From Roseburia_C sp031555935 (lineage in GTDB: Bacteria > Bacillota > Clostridia > Lachnospirales > Lachnospiraceae), in NCBI GenBank assembly GCA_031555935.1, contig JAVBTX010000012.1:1-64000 (forward strand): a stretch of DNA of 64,000 nucleotides, in the 5' to 3' direction. Below are positions 43,884 through 52,207 of the stretch, piece after piece. The notes beneath the pieces are model-generated. The model did not search any database. It was given only the letters and a program-made list of their open reading frames with translations, and had not been told where the DNA came from. Each line of letters starts with the position of its first letter. The first letter of the stretch is position 1. The position numbers and the translations under genes were made by a program.

Positions 43884-45101
43884 TCATTCATTCGACGGAA
43901 AGTATGGTGTTACTACATAAGGCAGGATTCCAGTCAAATGGGCAATGGCCACGCCATAGTTGGTCATTGGCACGTTCTGTACTCTGGCTGATTCAATCCG
44001 GCTTAACACATATTTTCGATTAAACATGCAGGCTCCACACTGAATGATCAAGTTATAGCTTGATAATTCAGTGGGAAAATCGGTGCCACTGACGATGTCG
44101 ATGCTCAATTCCTGGCCAAACCGTTTTCTTAGTATCTGAGGCAGCTTTACCCGCCCAATGTCCTCGGTTAGCGGCGCATGCGTACAGCATTCCGCAATTA
44201 GAATCCGTGACCTGCTGGTCAAATGGTCGATTTGTTTTGCACCTTCCACGTAATATTCGATGTCGCCTTTATAGGCCGCAAATAATACGGAAAAAGAGGT
44301 TAACATACTCTCCCCTGGCTTTTTTTCGTAGACTGCTGAAAATACCTGTGAGTCGGTGATAATCAGTTTTGGTTTTTTACTCATTGCCGCTAAGGAAGCT
44401 TCGAGCTGGTCAGTTGTCGTAGACATAACCAGACATTTTTTATCGAGCAGTTCACGCAAGGTCTGCACCTGAGGCAAAATCAGCCGCCCCTTTGGTGCTT
44501 GAATATCTTGTGGCATCACGAGTAAGACCAAGTCGCCAGAAGTCACCAAATCGCCAGTAATGGTTTGGTCGCCGTATTGCTCTGGAATCAAACGAATCAA
44601 TTCTGTTTTTATTTTATCGATGCCAAGTCTTAGCTTGGCACTGATGATGATTGGCTGACTGCCGGTGTTTGTTTTTATTTTTTCACAAATTTCACCGGTG
44701 TTGTTTAAGACATCTGATTTATTTACAACCATCAATACTGGTGTTTTTCGCTCGATGAAAAAATGATGCCATTCTAGTTCCTCACTCATTTCCAAGTCAG
44801 CGCAGATAATGAGGGCTATATCGGTCTTCTGAGCCGCTAGCTTGGTTTTTTCGACGCGGATTTGTCCCAGTTCTCCAACATCATCAAAGCCGGCCGTATC
44901 GATGATAATACATGGTCCTAATGGATGCACTTCCATTGCTTTATAGACCGGGTCGGTCGTCGTTCCCGCGACATTTGAAACAATCGATACTTCTTGATTT
45001 GTGAAGGCATTGATTAATGATGACTTACCACTGTTGCGTTTGCCAAAGAAACCGATGTGCAAACGGTCTGCGCTTGGTGTTTCATTTAATGATACTCCCA
45101 T
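43884..45101 (-). CDS. hydF: [FeFe]-hydrogenase maturation GTPase HydF
   Basis: 405 residues. The N-terminal GTPase has P-loop GFFGKRNSGKSS (17-28), AGTTTDP (G2) and DTAGFDD (G3), then NKSD (G4). The middle is a dimerisation domain. The C-terminal domain has the cluster-binding residues ECCTHAPL and IIQCGACMFNRK, as in known HydF. It acts as a scaffold that receives the H-cluster precursor from HydE and HydG and passes it to the hydrogenase. GGAGG lies 6 nt upstream of ATG 45101. It is last in the maturation operon. Confidence 0.96.
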   Translation of the reverse strand: MGVSLNETPSADRLHIGFFGKRNSGKSSLINAFTNQEVSIVSNVAGTTTDPVYKAMEVHPLGPCIIIDTAGFDDVGELGQIRVEKTKLAAQKTDIALIICADLEMSEELEWHHFFIERKTPVLMVVNKSDVLNNTGEICEKIKTNTGSQPIIISAKLRLGIDKIKTELIRLIPEQYGDQTITGDLVTSGDLVLLVMPQDIQAPKGRLILPQVQTLRELLDKKCLVMSTTTDQLEASLAAMSKKPKLIITDSQVFSAVYEKKPGESMLTSFSVLFAAYKGDIEYYVEGAKQIDHLTSRSRILIAECCTHAPLTEDIGRVKLPQILRKRFGQELSIDIVSGTDFPTELSSYNLIIQCGACMFNRKYVLSRIESARVQNVPMTNYGVAIAHLTGILPYVVTPYFPSNE

Positions 45102-45124
45102 GCGTTTCCTCCTTATCTTTCCTA

Positions 45125-45159
45125 TACTTTCCGCCGAATGTTCTTGAGGTGGACTTTCC
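45125..45159. repeat. Dispersed 35-bp repeat, copy A, between hydG and hydF
   Basis: Starts TACTTTCCGCCGA and ends GGACTTTCC. Its two ends match the two copies at 56419-56488. The hydF ribosome site lies between it and hydF. See that entry. Confidence 0.6.
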
Positions 45160-45166
45160 TCTCTTC

Positions 45167-46585
45167 CTAAAATCTAAAATCACGTTTTCCCTCGGCAATA
45201 TCATGGATATACTCATAGGCTGTCTTTTTAACCTTTTCATTGGGGATTTTTTCCAGCTCTGCTTCAATTAATTTCATCCCCATCTGGTGGGTTTCTTCGC
45301 TGGCATAATCTTCTAAATATTCTTTTAAGGTCATCAAGGCATTGGGATGACAGCAATTTAATATCTGACCGCTCTTACAGAGGCTCATAAAACGGTCGCC
45401 GGTCCGGCCTTCACGGTAACATGCGGTACAAAAGCTTGGAATGTAACCTAGTTTCATCAACCAGTTCACAACCTCATCGAGGGTTCGTTTATCACTGACG
45501 TCAAACTGCTCGGAGTTATCGTCCTCCGCCTCTTCCTCTACATACCCGCCGACACTGGTTTTGGAACCACCGCTGATTTGCGATACACCAAGCGGCAATA
45601 CTTTTTCCCGCACCGACTGGCTTTCTCTGGTTGAGATTATCATACCGGTATATGGGACGGCGATTCGAATCAACGCGCAGATTTTGGCAAAGACATCATC
45701 GCTGATACTATTGTCAAAGGCAGATGGGTCGATATCATCGGCGTGTTTGATTCGCGGTACGCTAATGGTATGCGGACCAACACCATGCACTGCTTCTAAA
45801 TGCTCGGCATGCATCAATAGTCCGGCAAATTCATAACGATACAGCTCTAAGCCAAATAATACGCCAAGTCCCACGTCATCAATTCCACCTTCCATCGCCC
45901 GGTCCATCGCCTCGGTATGATAATTATAATCATGCTTTGGTCCCGTTGGATGCAACTGCTCATAGCTCTCCTTATGATAGGTTTCCTGGAACAAAATGTA
46001 AGTACCGATTTCAGCTTCTTTTAATTTACGATAGTTCTCAACGGTGGTTGCCGCAATATTGATATTGACGCGGCGAATGGCGCCATTTTTATGTTTGATA
46101 CTATAAATCGTTTTGATTGATTCTAGGATATATTCGATTGGATTATTACGTGGGTCTTCACCAGCCTCGATAGCCAGACGTTTATGTCCCATATCCTGCA
46201 GCGCCATGACCTCTTTGGCAATTTCTTCTTGAGTTAGCTTTTTGCGGGCAATGTGTTTGTTCTTACCATGATATGGACAGTAGACACAGCCATTAATACA
46301 GTAATTCGATAAATACAGCGGGGCAAACATAACGATTCGATTGCCGTAATAATCCTTTTTTATTTTCTCTGCTAACTGGTACATTTCGGCAATTTTGTCT
46401 GGATTTTCACACGCCAACAAGACGGATGCTTCTCGGTGGCTTAGTCCTTTTTGCTCACGTGCCTTTGCTAAAATCTGGTCAATCAACTCGGTGTTGTCTT
46501 TGTTGGCCTCGGCGTAGGCTAGGGTTTCCTCGATTTCCTCATGGTTAATAAATTCTTCCGCTTTTAATGACTTTTCATTATACAT
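45167..46585 (-). CDS. hydG: [FeFe]-hydrogenase maturase HydG (radical SAM tyrosine lyase)
   Basis: 472 residues. The radical SAM motif is CINGCVYC (CX3CX2C). The C-terminal auxiliary cluster motif is CTACYREGRTGDRFM followed by ILNCCHPN. It cleaves tyrosine to supply the CO and CN ligands of the H-cluster. I start at ATG 46585 with AAGGAAG 6 nt upstream; a longer frame to 46627 lacks this. It sits between HydE and HydF. Confidence 0.96.
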   Translation of the reverse strand: MYNEKSLKAEEFINHEEIEETLAYAEANKDNTELIDQILAKAREQKGLSHREASVLLACENPDKIAEMYQLAEKIKKDYYGNRIVMFAPLYLSNYCINGCVYCPYHGKNKHIARKKLTQEEIAKEVMALQDMGHKRLAIEAGEDPRNNPIEYILESIKTIYSIKHKNGAIRRVNINIAATTVENYRKLKEAEIGTYILFQETYHKESYEQLHPTGPKHDYNYHTEAMDRAMEGGIDDVGLGVLFGLELYRYEFAGLLMHAEHLEAVHGVGPHTISVPRIKHADDIDPSAFDNSISDDVFAKICALIRIAVPYTGMIISTRESQSVREKVLPLGVSQISGGSKTSVGGYVEEEAEDDNSEQFDVSDKRTLDEVVNWLMKLGYIPSFCTACYREGRTGDRFMSLCKSGQILNCCHPNALMTLKEYLEDYASEETHQMGMKLIEAELEKIPNEKVKKTAYEYIHDIAEGKRDFRF

Positions 46586-46659
46586 ATGATTCTTCCTTTC
46601 TTTCAGGTCAGAGGTGTTTTTAATCATCCACTTTCCCGTTAGTGTTTTTAGTTTTGTAT

Positions 46660-47718
46660 TTATTTATAATCTCCACGGTCGGTCACCACTTGATAACCGA
46701 TGCTCTCCATGCGTTTTTTCATACACGTGACGCATTCAGCGGCTTCATCGCCCGTACAAATTTTGTTATCATATAGCAAATATTTCGCCCGCACGCTGGT
46801 CGGGGAAAGGTTTGGCATAACGACATTGGCTCCCGCCTGAACGCCAAACTCCCGCCCTTTTGGATGAATCGTTCCTAGTGCTGTTGTCGATGGCAACAAT
46901 AGATGGGGATTCATTAGGCGAAGGATGCATAATAATCTTAGGGTCAGCTCAAGTGTTCCTGCATTTTCATCACCAAATGGGGTATCTTGATGCGGAATAA
47001 ATGGCCCAATGCCGACCATCTGCGGTTCAAACTGCTGGATAAATAGCAAGTCTTCCACCAGATTATCAATTGTCTGGCCGGGTGAACCGACCATAAAGCC
47101 ACAGCCGACCTGATAACCAATTTCTTTTAATTGTTCCAGACAAGCAATTCTTGAGCGCCATGTCAAATTCTCTGGGTGAAGCTTCTGATAATGTGCTTCA
47201 TTTGCCGTCTCATGACGCAGTAGATAACGGTTTGCCCCGGCATCATACATTCGTTGATAGCTCTCCTTCGAATGTTCTCCGACTGACATTGTGATGGCGC
47301 AATCTGGATAGCCGCGGCGAATAGTGGCTATAATATCACATATCCGTTCATCGTTAAAATAAGGGTCCTCGCCGCCTTGTAAGACAAAGGTGCGAAAGCC
47401 GAGCTCATATCCCATTCGACAACAGTCTAAAATATCCTCTTTTTCCAGCCGATAGCGACTTGCTTTTTGGTTGCTACATCGAATCCCACAATAATAACAG
47501 TCGTTCTTGCAGTAGTTGGTAAATTCAATCAAACCACGAATATAGATGTCGGTGCCATAAATGCTTTTACGGACAGCTTCGGCCCGCTCACGCAGATATG
47601 ACAGTACATCATTTTCATTTTCTGCCCCCGGACTTTCTATCAGTAATAGTTGTTTTAATGCTTCCGGTTCTAATCTTCGGCTTGCTTCTAGTTGGTCTAT
47701 TGTTTCCCTGCTAATCAT
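46660..47718 (-). CDS. hydE: [FeFe]-hydrogenase maturase HydE (radical SAM)
   Basis: 352 residues with the radical SAM cluster motif CKNDCYYC (CX3CX2C) near residue 67-74 and the GGEDPYF motif (118-124). The barrel and the C-terminal GANVVMPNLSPTSVR segment are typical of the HydE/BioB-like family. It makes the dithiomethylamine bridge or its precursor. Start ATG 47718 has AGGTG 6 nt upstream. It is preceded by the small TM1266-like gene and followed by hydG. Confidence 0.95.
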   Translation of the reverse strand: MISRETIDQLEASRRLEPEALKQLLLIESPGAENENDVLSYLRERAEAVRKSIYGTDIYIRGLIEFTNYCKNDCYYCGIRCSNQKASRYRLEKEDILDCCRMGYELGFRTFVLQGGEDPYFNDERICDIIATIRRGYPDCAITMSVGEHSKESYQRMYDAGANRYLLRHETANEAHYQKLHPENLTWRSRIACLEQLKEIGYQVGCGFMVGSPGQTIDNLVEDLLFIQQFEPQMVGIGPFIPHQDTPFGDENAGTLELTLRLLCILRLMNPHLLLPSTTALGTIHPKGREFGVQAGANVVMPNLSPTSVRAKYLLYDNKICTGDEAAECVTCMKKRMESIGYQVVTDRGDYK

Positions 47719-47742
47719 AAATGCACCTCACTTTTTCCTCAT

Positions 47743-47991
47743 TTATTTCACATTGGAATAAACTGTTTTGGCACTAATCCCAGTTAATCTGCCGATTTTG
47801 CCAGACAATGCATTAATCGCATCCTGTGGTGCATCAATGGCGACACTGATAATATTGATTCCTCTATCCTTATACGGAATACCCATTCTACCAATGATAT
47901 ACTCGCCATATTCATGCAACAAATGATTTAGTTCTTCTACTGAATCGGTTTTCTCAATAATAATACCGATAAGTGCTACTCTTGTTTCCAT
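47743..47991 (-). CDS. TM1266-family iron-only hydrogenase system regulator
   Basis: 82 residues with an ACT-like/ferredoxin-fold look: RVALIGIIIEKTDSVEELN, then INIISVAIDAPQDAINAL, ending ISAKTVYSNV. The TM1266 family is found next to hydE/hydF/hydG, and is called a putative regulator of the hydrogenase system; its biochemical role is unknown. GGAGG lies upstream of ATG 47991. It is the first gene behind a structured leader. Confidence 0.92.
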   Translation of the reverse strand: METRVALIGIIIEKTDSVEELNHLLHEYGEYIIGRMGIPYKDRGINIISVAIDAPQDAINALSGKIGRLTGISAKTVYSNVK

Positions 47992-48022
47992 CGTGTTCCT
48001 CCTTTAGCCCTTAATTCAACAT

Positions 48023-48160
48023 CAAAAAAATGCGCCCGAAAGGCGCATTTATAATGTTGAATCATATGAATTATATGATTCAAATTTTAACCATTTTGTC
48101 AGGCGCCTTTCACCTCAATCGTAATTTTGGTGTCAGATGACATTTTTTTATAATTTTATA
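48023..48160 (-). promoter_or_regulatory. Structured leader with alternative terminator/antiterminator before the hyd operon
   Basis: The terminator is a 9-bp stem AAATGCGCC/GGCGCATTT (48028-48050) with a TTTCG loop, followed by a T run on the minus strand. Upstream on the same strand GAAAGGCGC (48111-48103) is fully complementary to GCGCCTTTC (48046-48038), which is the terminator's left arm and loop, so the two folds exclude each other. Between them is an 11-bp perfect hairpin (48057-48067 with 48073-48083). Further up, TGTCA/TGACA (48138-48142, 48097-48101) and CACC/GGTG (48129-48132, 48111-48114) can form a nested stem, giving an aptamer-like element. No known riboswitch class was recognised. 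The likely promoter has an extended -10 (TGTTATGAT) with its hexamer at 48173-48168. Confidence 0.65.
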
Positions 48161-48180
48161 TGTTTTTATCATAACATATA

Positions 48181-48477
48181 TTTAAATTTAAATCTAGTAA
48201 TTATTCCTATTTTTATTTTATAATATTATACATGCCAAATATAAAAAACATCTAAACTTTCTTAAAAAACAAGAAACAACCTTATAATGATTGACAAAAT
48301 GTTCTGGAATAGTTTATGTTTATATTAAATCTTTAGAAAGATTCTGCTTTCTAAAAATTCTAATGTTTCATGGCTGATTCAGCCCATATTCATAACATAT
48401 TTATAGACTGGTAAAAGAAACAAATTAGGTCATTGTCAAGAGCGGTTTCTTTTACTATAATAAAAGGAGAAGAACAT
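48181..48477. other. AT-rich intergenic region between divergent hyd operon and Rpn gene
   Basis: About 300 bases with no gene. It contains the start of the hyd promoter region and a 9-bp perfect hairpin TTTAGAAAG/CTTTCTAAA (48332-48340, 48347-48355) with no adjacent T run. The plus-strand promoter of the Rpn gene should be here but could not be placed. Confidence 0.4.
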
Positions 48478-49302
48478 ATGACAAATGAAATTAAGATGTA
48501 CGAGCAATTGCAGCTAAAGGATGATTTCTTATTTGCTAAGATAATGAGTGATAAAGAAATTTGTAAACGTTTACTGGAAATTATTTTAGATGTAAAGATT
48601 TCAGATATTGTTTACTTAGAGCCCCAGAAGACAATTAACCTAACAGCTAATGCCAAAAGTGTCCGGCTGGATGTTTATGTTGCAGATGAAAATCACAAAA
48701 TTTATGATGTAGAGATGCAGACATTTAATCGGAAGAACCTGCCACGGCGAAGCCGCTATTATCAAGGAATGTCAGATTTAGATTCGTTGGAAAAGGGCAT
48801 GGACTATAATGCATTAAATGACAGCTATATTATCTTTATTTGTATGTTTGATTTGTTTGGAAAGGGCCGCAGTATCTATACGTTTCAGAATTACTGTAAA
48901 GAGGATAAAAGTATTATATTGGCCGATGGTACGACCAAAATTTTTTTGAATGCTACGGGAACTGGCGATGATGTCAGCGAAGATTTGGCAGCCTTTCTAA
49001 AATATCTAACTGGACAAGTAAGTGAAAATAAATTCATTAAAGGGATTGATGAGGCAGTAATAAAAGCGCGCAATAATATTGATTGGAGGCATGATTATAT
49101 GACATTGGAAATGAAGTATCGAGAATTTTTGGAGGATGGCCGTGAACTTGGCATCGAACAGGGTATTGAACAGGGCCGCGAGGAAGGAATACGGGTTATA
49201 ATTCAAACATTTAGTGAAGAAAATATTGACAAAGAACGTATTCTAGGAAAATTAGTTAAACACTTTCATATGAGTGAAGGTCAAGCGAATGAATATTACT
49301 AG
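48478..49302 (+). CDS. Rpn-family PD-(D/E)XK nuclease (recombination-promoting nuclease / putative transposase)
   Basis: 274 residues. AAAGGAG precedes ATG 48478 (the frame is open from 48433 but that start lacks a ribosome site). The nuclease core has RLDVYVADENHKIYDVEMQ, with Asp and ExQ as catalytic residues, and LKDDFLFAKIM at the start, typical of the PDDEXK_2 family. The C-terminus has the low-complexity GIEQGIEQGREEG repeat seen in many such proteins. They are DNA endonucleases that promote RecA-independent recombination. It is the only plus-strand gene in this half of the window and next to a broken gene. Confidence 0.92.
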   Translation: MTNEIKMYEQLQLKDDFLFAKIMSDKEICKRLLEIILDVKISDIVYLEPQKTINLTANAKSVRLDVYVADENHKIYDVEMQTFNRKNLPRRSRYYQGMSDLDSLEKGMDYNALNDSYIIFICMFDLFGKGRSIYTFQNYCKEDKSIILADGTTKIFLNATGTGDDVSEDLAAFLKYLTGQVSENKFIKGIDEAVIKARNNIDWRHDYMTLEMKYREFLEDGRELGIEQGIEQGREEGIRVIIQTFSEENIDKERILGKLVKHFHMSEGQANEYY

Positions 49303-49330
49303 CAATATTCAAATCTTGAATGAACATAGT

Positions 49331-49368
49331 ATATGAGCTGCTTACAATTATATTGTAGCAGCCCATAT
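49331..49368. terminator. Hairpin after the Rpn gene, probable terminator
   Basis: GCTGCTTACAA and TTGTAGCAGC (49337-49347 and 49353-49362) pair with one bulge, extended by ATATG/CATAT. It is followed on the plus strand by a T-rich run. It may also stop transcription coming from the other side. Confidence 0.5.
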
Positions 49369-49418
49369 CGTTGTTGTTTTTATTTAATGAATTCCGGTAA
49401 AACAGTTCATCGTCTGCT

Positions 49419-50430
49419 CTAACTTCTTAACCTGACCAACATGTAATTCATCTGTTCACCAAGCTGACCAAATTCATCTCGCCGCTTGATTTTTAAGCGC
49501 ACTGACAAATCACCTCTGGCCACCTCACCCATATTTCTACTGATATAGCTTAAGGATGAGCTAATCCGGTAGGAAATCTGTCCGCCTATGATAATGGCGA
49601 TGATACTGGCGATGATTATTTGATGCTACTGCCGATAAGTAAAAATCGGTCTGTGAAAGCCTTGTGTCGGATGTTCCATCTTGATTTAATTCGGCACCAT
49701 CACTGGTGATAAATGCCATATAGCCGTTTTCGGTTTCTAATTTTCCTAAGATTTCCAAAACGGCTTGTTTGTCTACATCAATTGCCAGAAATGCATCCTG
49801 CCCGTAAAATGCTTTTACGAGCCGGACCGCATAACTGTTCTCATCTATATTTAACTTTTCGTCGATGACGGTAGAGATACCCTGCCATAAATAGCCGTTT
49901 GGGTTCTCCTTTATTGCACTTCCGGATTCACCGGAAGTATATTCCGTGTACACGTTCAACTGGGAGGTTTTGCTTGTGGAAACGGAATATACCTGATCGG
50001 AAAAAAAGTAAATACCATTTATAAATCGGTCTGATGATGCTCTCGTTACCAAGGCATCTTTTTGTTTATTATAAAACTCTCGGTACTCATTGGTGTTCTC
50101 ATCATATCTGCCAGACAGATAATCCGTTAATTTCGAATCAACCAGATATTCGGTGGCCGTGGTTTTGATGCTGTCAAATCCATACTCAAGATATTCACCA
50201 ATCATATCGAGTGTTTCGGAGGATGATTTCTCATAGCTTTTTATCATCGCCCGATAGGCAACCAGATACGCCAACACTCCCACTGTCACTAAAAACATAA
50301 TTAGCAAAATGTAGGAGCCGATTAGCCGTAATCTGATACTTTGGCCGAATACCGCTTTTTGACGGGTCGGAAACGTTACACTGTTTCCGCCACGTGATGC
50401 TTTCCCCAATCTTTTTTCCTTCGTTGTCAT
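49419..50430 (-). pseudogene. Broken Cache/HAMP sensor gene (frameshift, truncated after HAMP)
   Basis: A signal-anchor helix and extracytoplasmic Cache-like sensor (residues about 30-250) are in one frame and end at 49561. One base of shift near 49615 moves to a second frame that carries helix 2 (IIIASIIAIIIGG) and a HAMP domain (ISYRISSSLSYISRN...FGQLGEQMN), then stops at 49419-49421. Nothing follows the HAMP domain, so the kinase or methyl-accepting part is missing. The gene belongs to the sugar ABC operon upstream, 24 bp after the permease stop. It is probably a YesM-type kinase or chemoreceptor remnant. Confidence 0.8.
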
Positions 50431-50454
50431 CGTACACCTATGTCTTTCCCCAAT

Positions 50455-51264
50455 TTATTTCACTGCGCCAGTAATTCCTTCGGCAAAGCTCTTCTGCAAT
50501 AAGAAGAAAATGATTACAGTCGGTATCGTACAAATACATACGCCTAACATCAGCACCCCATAATCCGTGAAATATCCTTCGGTCAGGTTCGCAATCAGCA
50601 TGGGCATGGTGATGGATTTATCATCTGTCATAATTACTTTTGGCCACAGATAGTTGTTCCAAGCATTCATAAAGGTAATTGTCATTGCGGCTGCATAAGT
50701 CGAACGCATTGTCGGAATAAACATCCGAAAGAATATGCTGACTTCACTTAATCCATCGATTCGTGCTGCTTCAATAATGTCATGTGGAAATGACCGCGCG
50801 CTCTGACGAAACATCATAATCAAAAATGGCGTTGACAGCGTTGGTAAAATAAATCCAGCCGTCGAATTTAACATTTTTGCTGATGAAAACATCTGGAATA
50901 ATGGAATCAAGGTTGCTGCAAACGGAACCATCATTGCTAATAGGATGACACTCATCACGCCGTCTTTGACCTTGTCGTGATAAATCTCAAATCCATAACC
51001 TGCCAGTGAACAGATGACTAAGGACAATAAGGTTAAAATAATTGCATACTTAAAGGAATTTAGCATTGCCACACCCACATTTTGAGCAGCAAGTAAGTTT
51101 TTAAAATTTTCAATCAGTTGTGTTCCCGGCAACAATCTGCCGCGGACAACATCGACACTTTTATTGGTTGCCGCCATCACCATCCAAACTCATGGACAAA
51201 TCGAGAATAGCGAAACGATTGTTAAAAATGTATATACGGTTATTGTATGGCTTTTCTTAGTCAC
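50455..51264 (-). pseudogene. Sugar ABC permease (MalG-like) with an in-frame TGA in the first membrane helix
   Basis: The gene starts with GTG 51264, with AGGTG upstream and an 8-bp overlap with the MalF-like gene. It reads into the first helix as FLTIVSLFSICP, then TGA (51192-51190), then VWMVMAATNK. The rest is intact (242 codons from ATG 51183), including the EAARIDGLSE loop (EAA motif) for the ATPase and all other helices. One base change (for example Trp TGG to TGA) explains it. The gene may be inactive, or internal initiation could give a protein without helix 1. Other genes end in TGA, so TGA is a stop in this genome. Confidence 0.75.
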
Positions 51265-52144
51265 GCTTATCACCTACTTTCATCTGTACAAAGGCCAGCA
51301 CTGCCACTAATATCAGGATTAAGTAAGACATCGCCGCAGCATAGCCGAAGTTCGGTACATATTTAAAGGACATATTATATATGTAGTGCGACATCGTTAT
51401 GGTGGCATTTGCCGGTCCGCCATTGGTTAAGTTGACGGACTCGTCAAACAACTGCAAGGTTCCATTGGTGGACATAATCGTTGTCAAAAGAATCGTCGGT
51501 TTTAGCAGTGGTGCAGTTATCTTGAAGAATGTCTGCATCGGTGTTGCACCATCAATTTTTGCCGCCTCATAAACCGAGTATTCAATGTTCTGCAATGCCG
51601 ATAAATAAAAGACCATGTTATATCCAGTCCAACGCCAGATGAGCGCAATAATAATGATGATTTTGGCACTTCCAGCATTTCCGAGGAAGTTGTAACCTGT
51701 ATTTAAAATCCCCAATTTGATGAGGACCGTATTGACAAATCCATCGACCGCAAATAAGGAACGGAAAATAATCGCATAGGATACCAATGAGGTTGCGCAT
51801 GGTAAAAAGATTGCGGTCCGAAAGAATCCTTTAAATTTTAAATCCTTCCGATTTAACGCTGATGCTAAAATTAAGGCTAGAATCAGCATAATAGGGACCT
51901 GAATAATTAGGTAAAAAAAGTTATTTTTGAGTGCCTGCACAAAGACAGTGTCTTTGAACATACGCATATAATTGTATAGACCGGCCCATTCCATATTGGC
52001 TCCAATGCCCGTTTTCAGGGAGAGGAACAAGGAACGAAGCATCGGGATAAAGTTCATAATTACGATCAGTGCAACTGCCGGTGTTAGAAATGCCCAGCCA
52101 TTTATATTTTGTTTTTGACTTAAATTCAGTTTTTTCTTATTCAT
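51257..52144 (-). CDS. Sugar ABC transporter permease (MalF/UgpA-like)
   Basis: 295 residues with 6 membrane helices. The EAA loop is YEAAKIDGATPMQTFFKI, the contact site for the ATPase. A YLIILILVAVLAFVQMKVG end is typical. It follows the binding protein gene after 63 bp, with a stable hairpin in the gap. There is no ATPase gene in the window, so a shared MsmK-type ATPase elsewhere is needed. Substrate unknown; a carbohydrate is likely from the family. Confidence 0.93.
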   Translation of the reverse strand: MNKKKLNLSQKQNINGWAFLTPAVALIVIMNFIPMLRSLFLSLKTGIGANMEWAGLYNYMRMFKDTVFVQALKNNFFYLIIQVPIMLILALILASALNRKDLKFKGFFRTAIFLPCATSLVSYAIIFRSLFAVDGFVNTVLIKLGILNTGYNFLGNAGSAKIIIIIALIWRWTGYNMVFYLSALQNIEYSVYEAAKIDGATPMQTFFKITAPLLKPTILLTTIMSTNGTLQLFDESVNLTNGGPANATITMSHYIYNMSFKYVPNFGYAAAMSYLILILVAVLAFVQMKVGDKRD

Positions 52145-52166
52145 AGATAAACTGCCTCCTACTATT

Positions 52167-52188
52167 CCCCCTCACATTTGTGAGGGGG
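52167..52188 (-). promoter_or_regulatory. Stable GC-rich hairpin between binding protein and permease genes
   Basis: CCCCCTCACA (52167-52176) pairs with TGTGAGGGGG (52179-52188), 10 bp perfect. There is no T run, so it is not a terminator. As in malE-malF gaps, it probably protects the 3' end of the upstream mRNA so that the binding protein is made in excess. The right arm shares GAGGGGGACTTACC with the repeat at 56455-56488. Confidence 0.6.
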
Positions 52189-52207
52189 ACTTACCTTTTA
52201 TCCGTTC

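Noticed and set aside
43884..47991. Structural [FeFe]-hydrogenase gene in the maturation cluster
   Set aside because: All four genes are accounted for by maturation factors and the small regulator; no H-cluster binding motifs were seen.
48332..48355. Nine-bp hairpin upstream of the Rpn gene as a terminator
   Set aside because: No T run follows on either strand, and no gene ends there.
48478..49302. An insertion sequence around the Rpn-family gene
   Set aside because: No terminal inverted repeats or target-site duplication were found on either side.
51190..51192. TGA as a recoded tryptophan codon
   Set aside because: Other intact genes in the window end with TGA (for example the kinase at 36143-37435), so the standard code applies.
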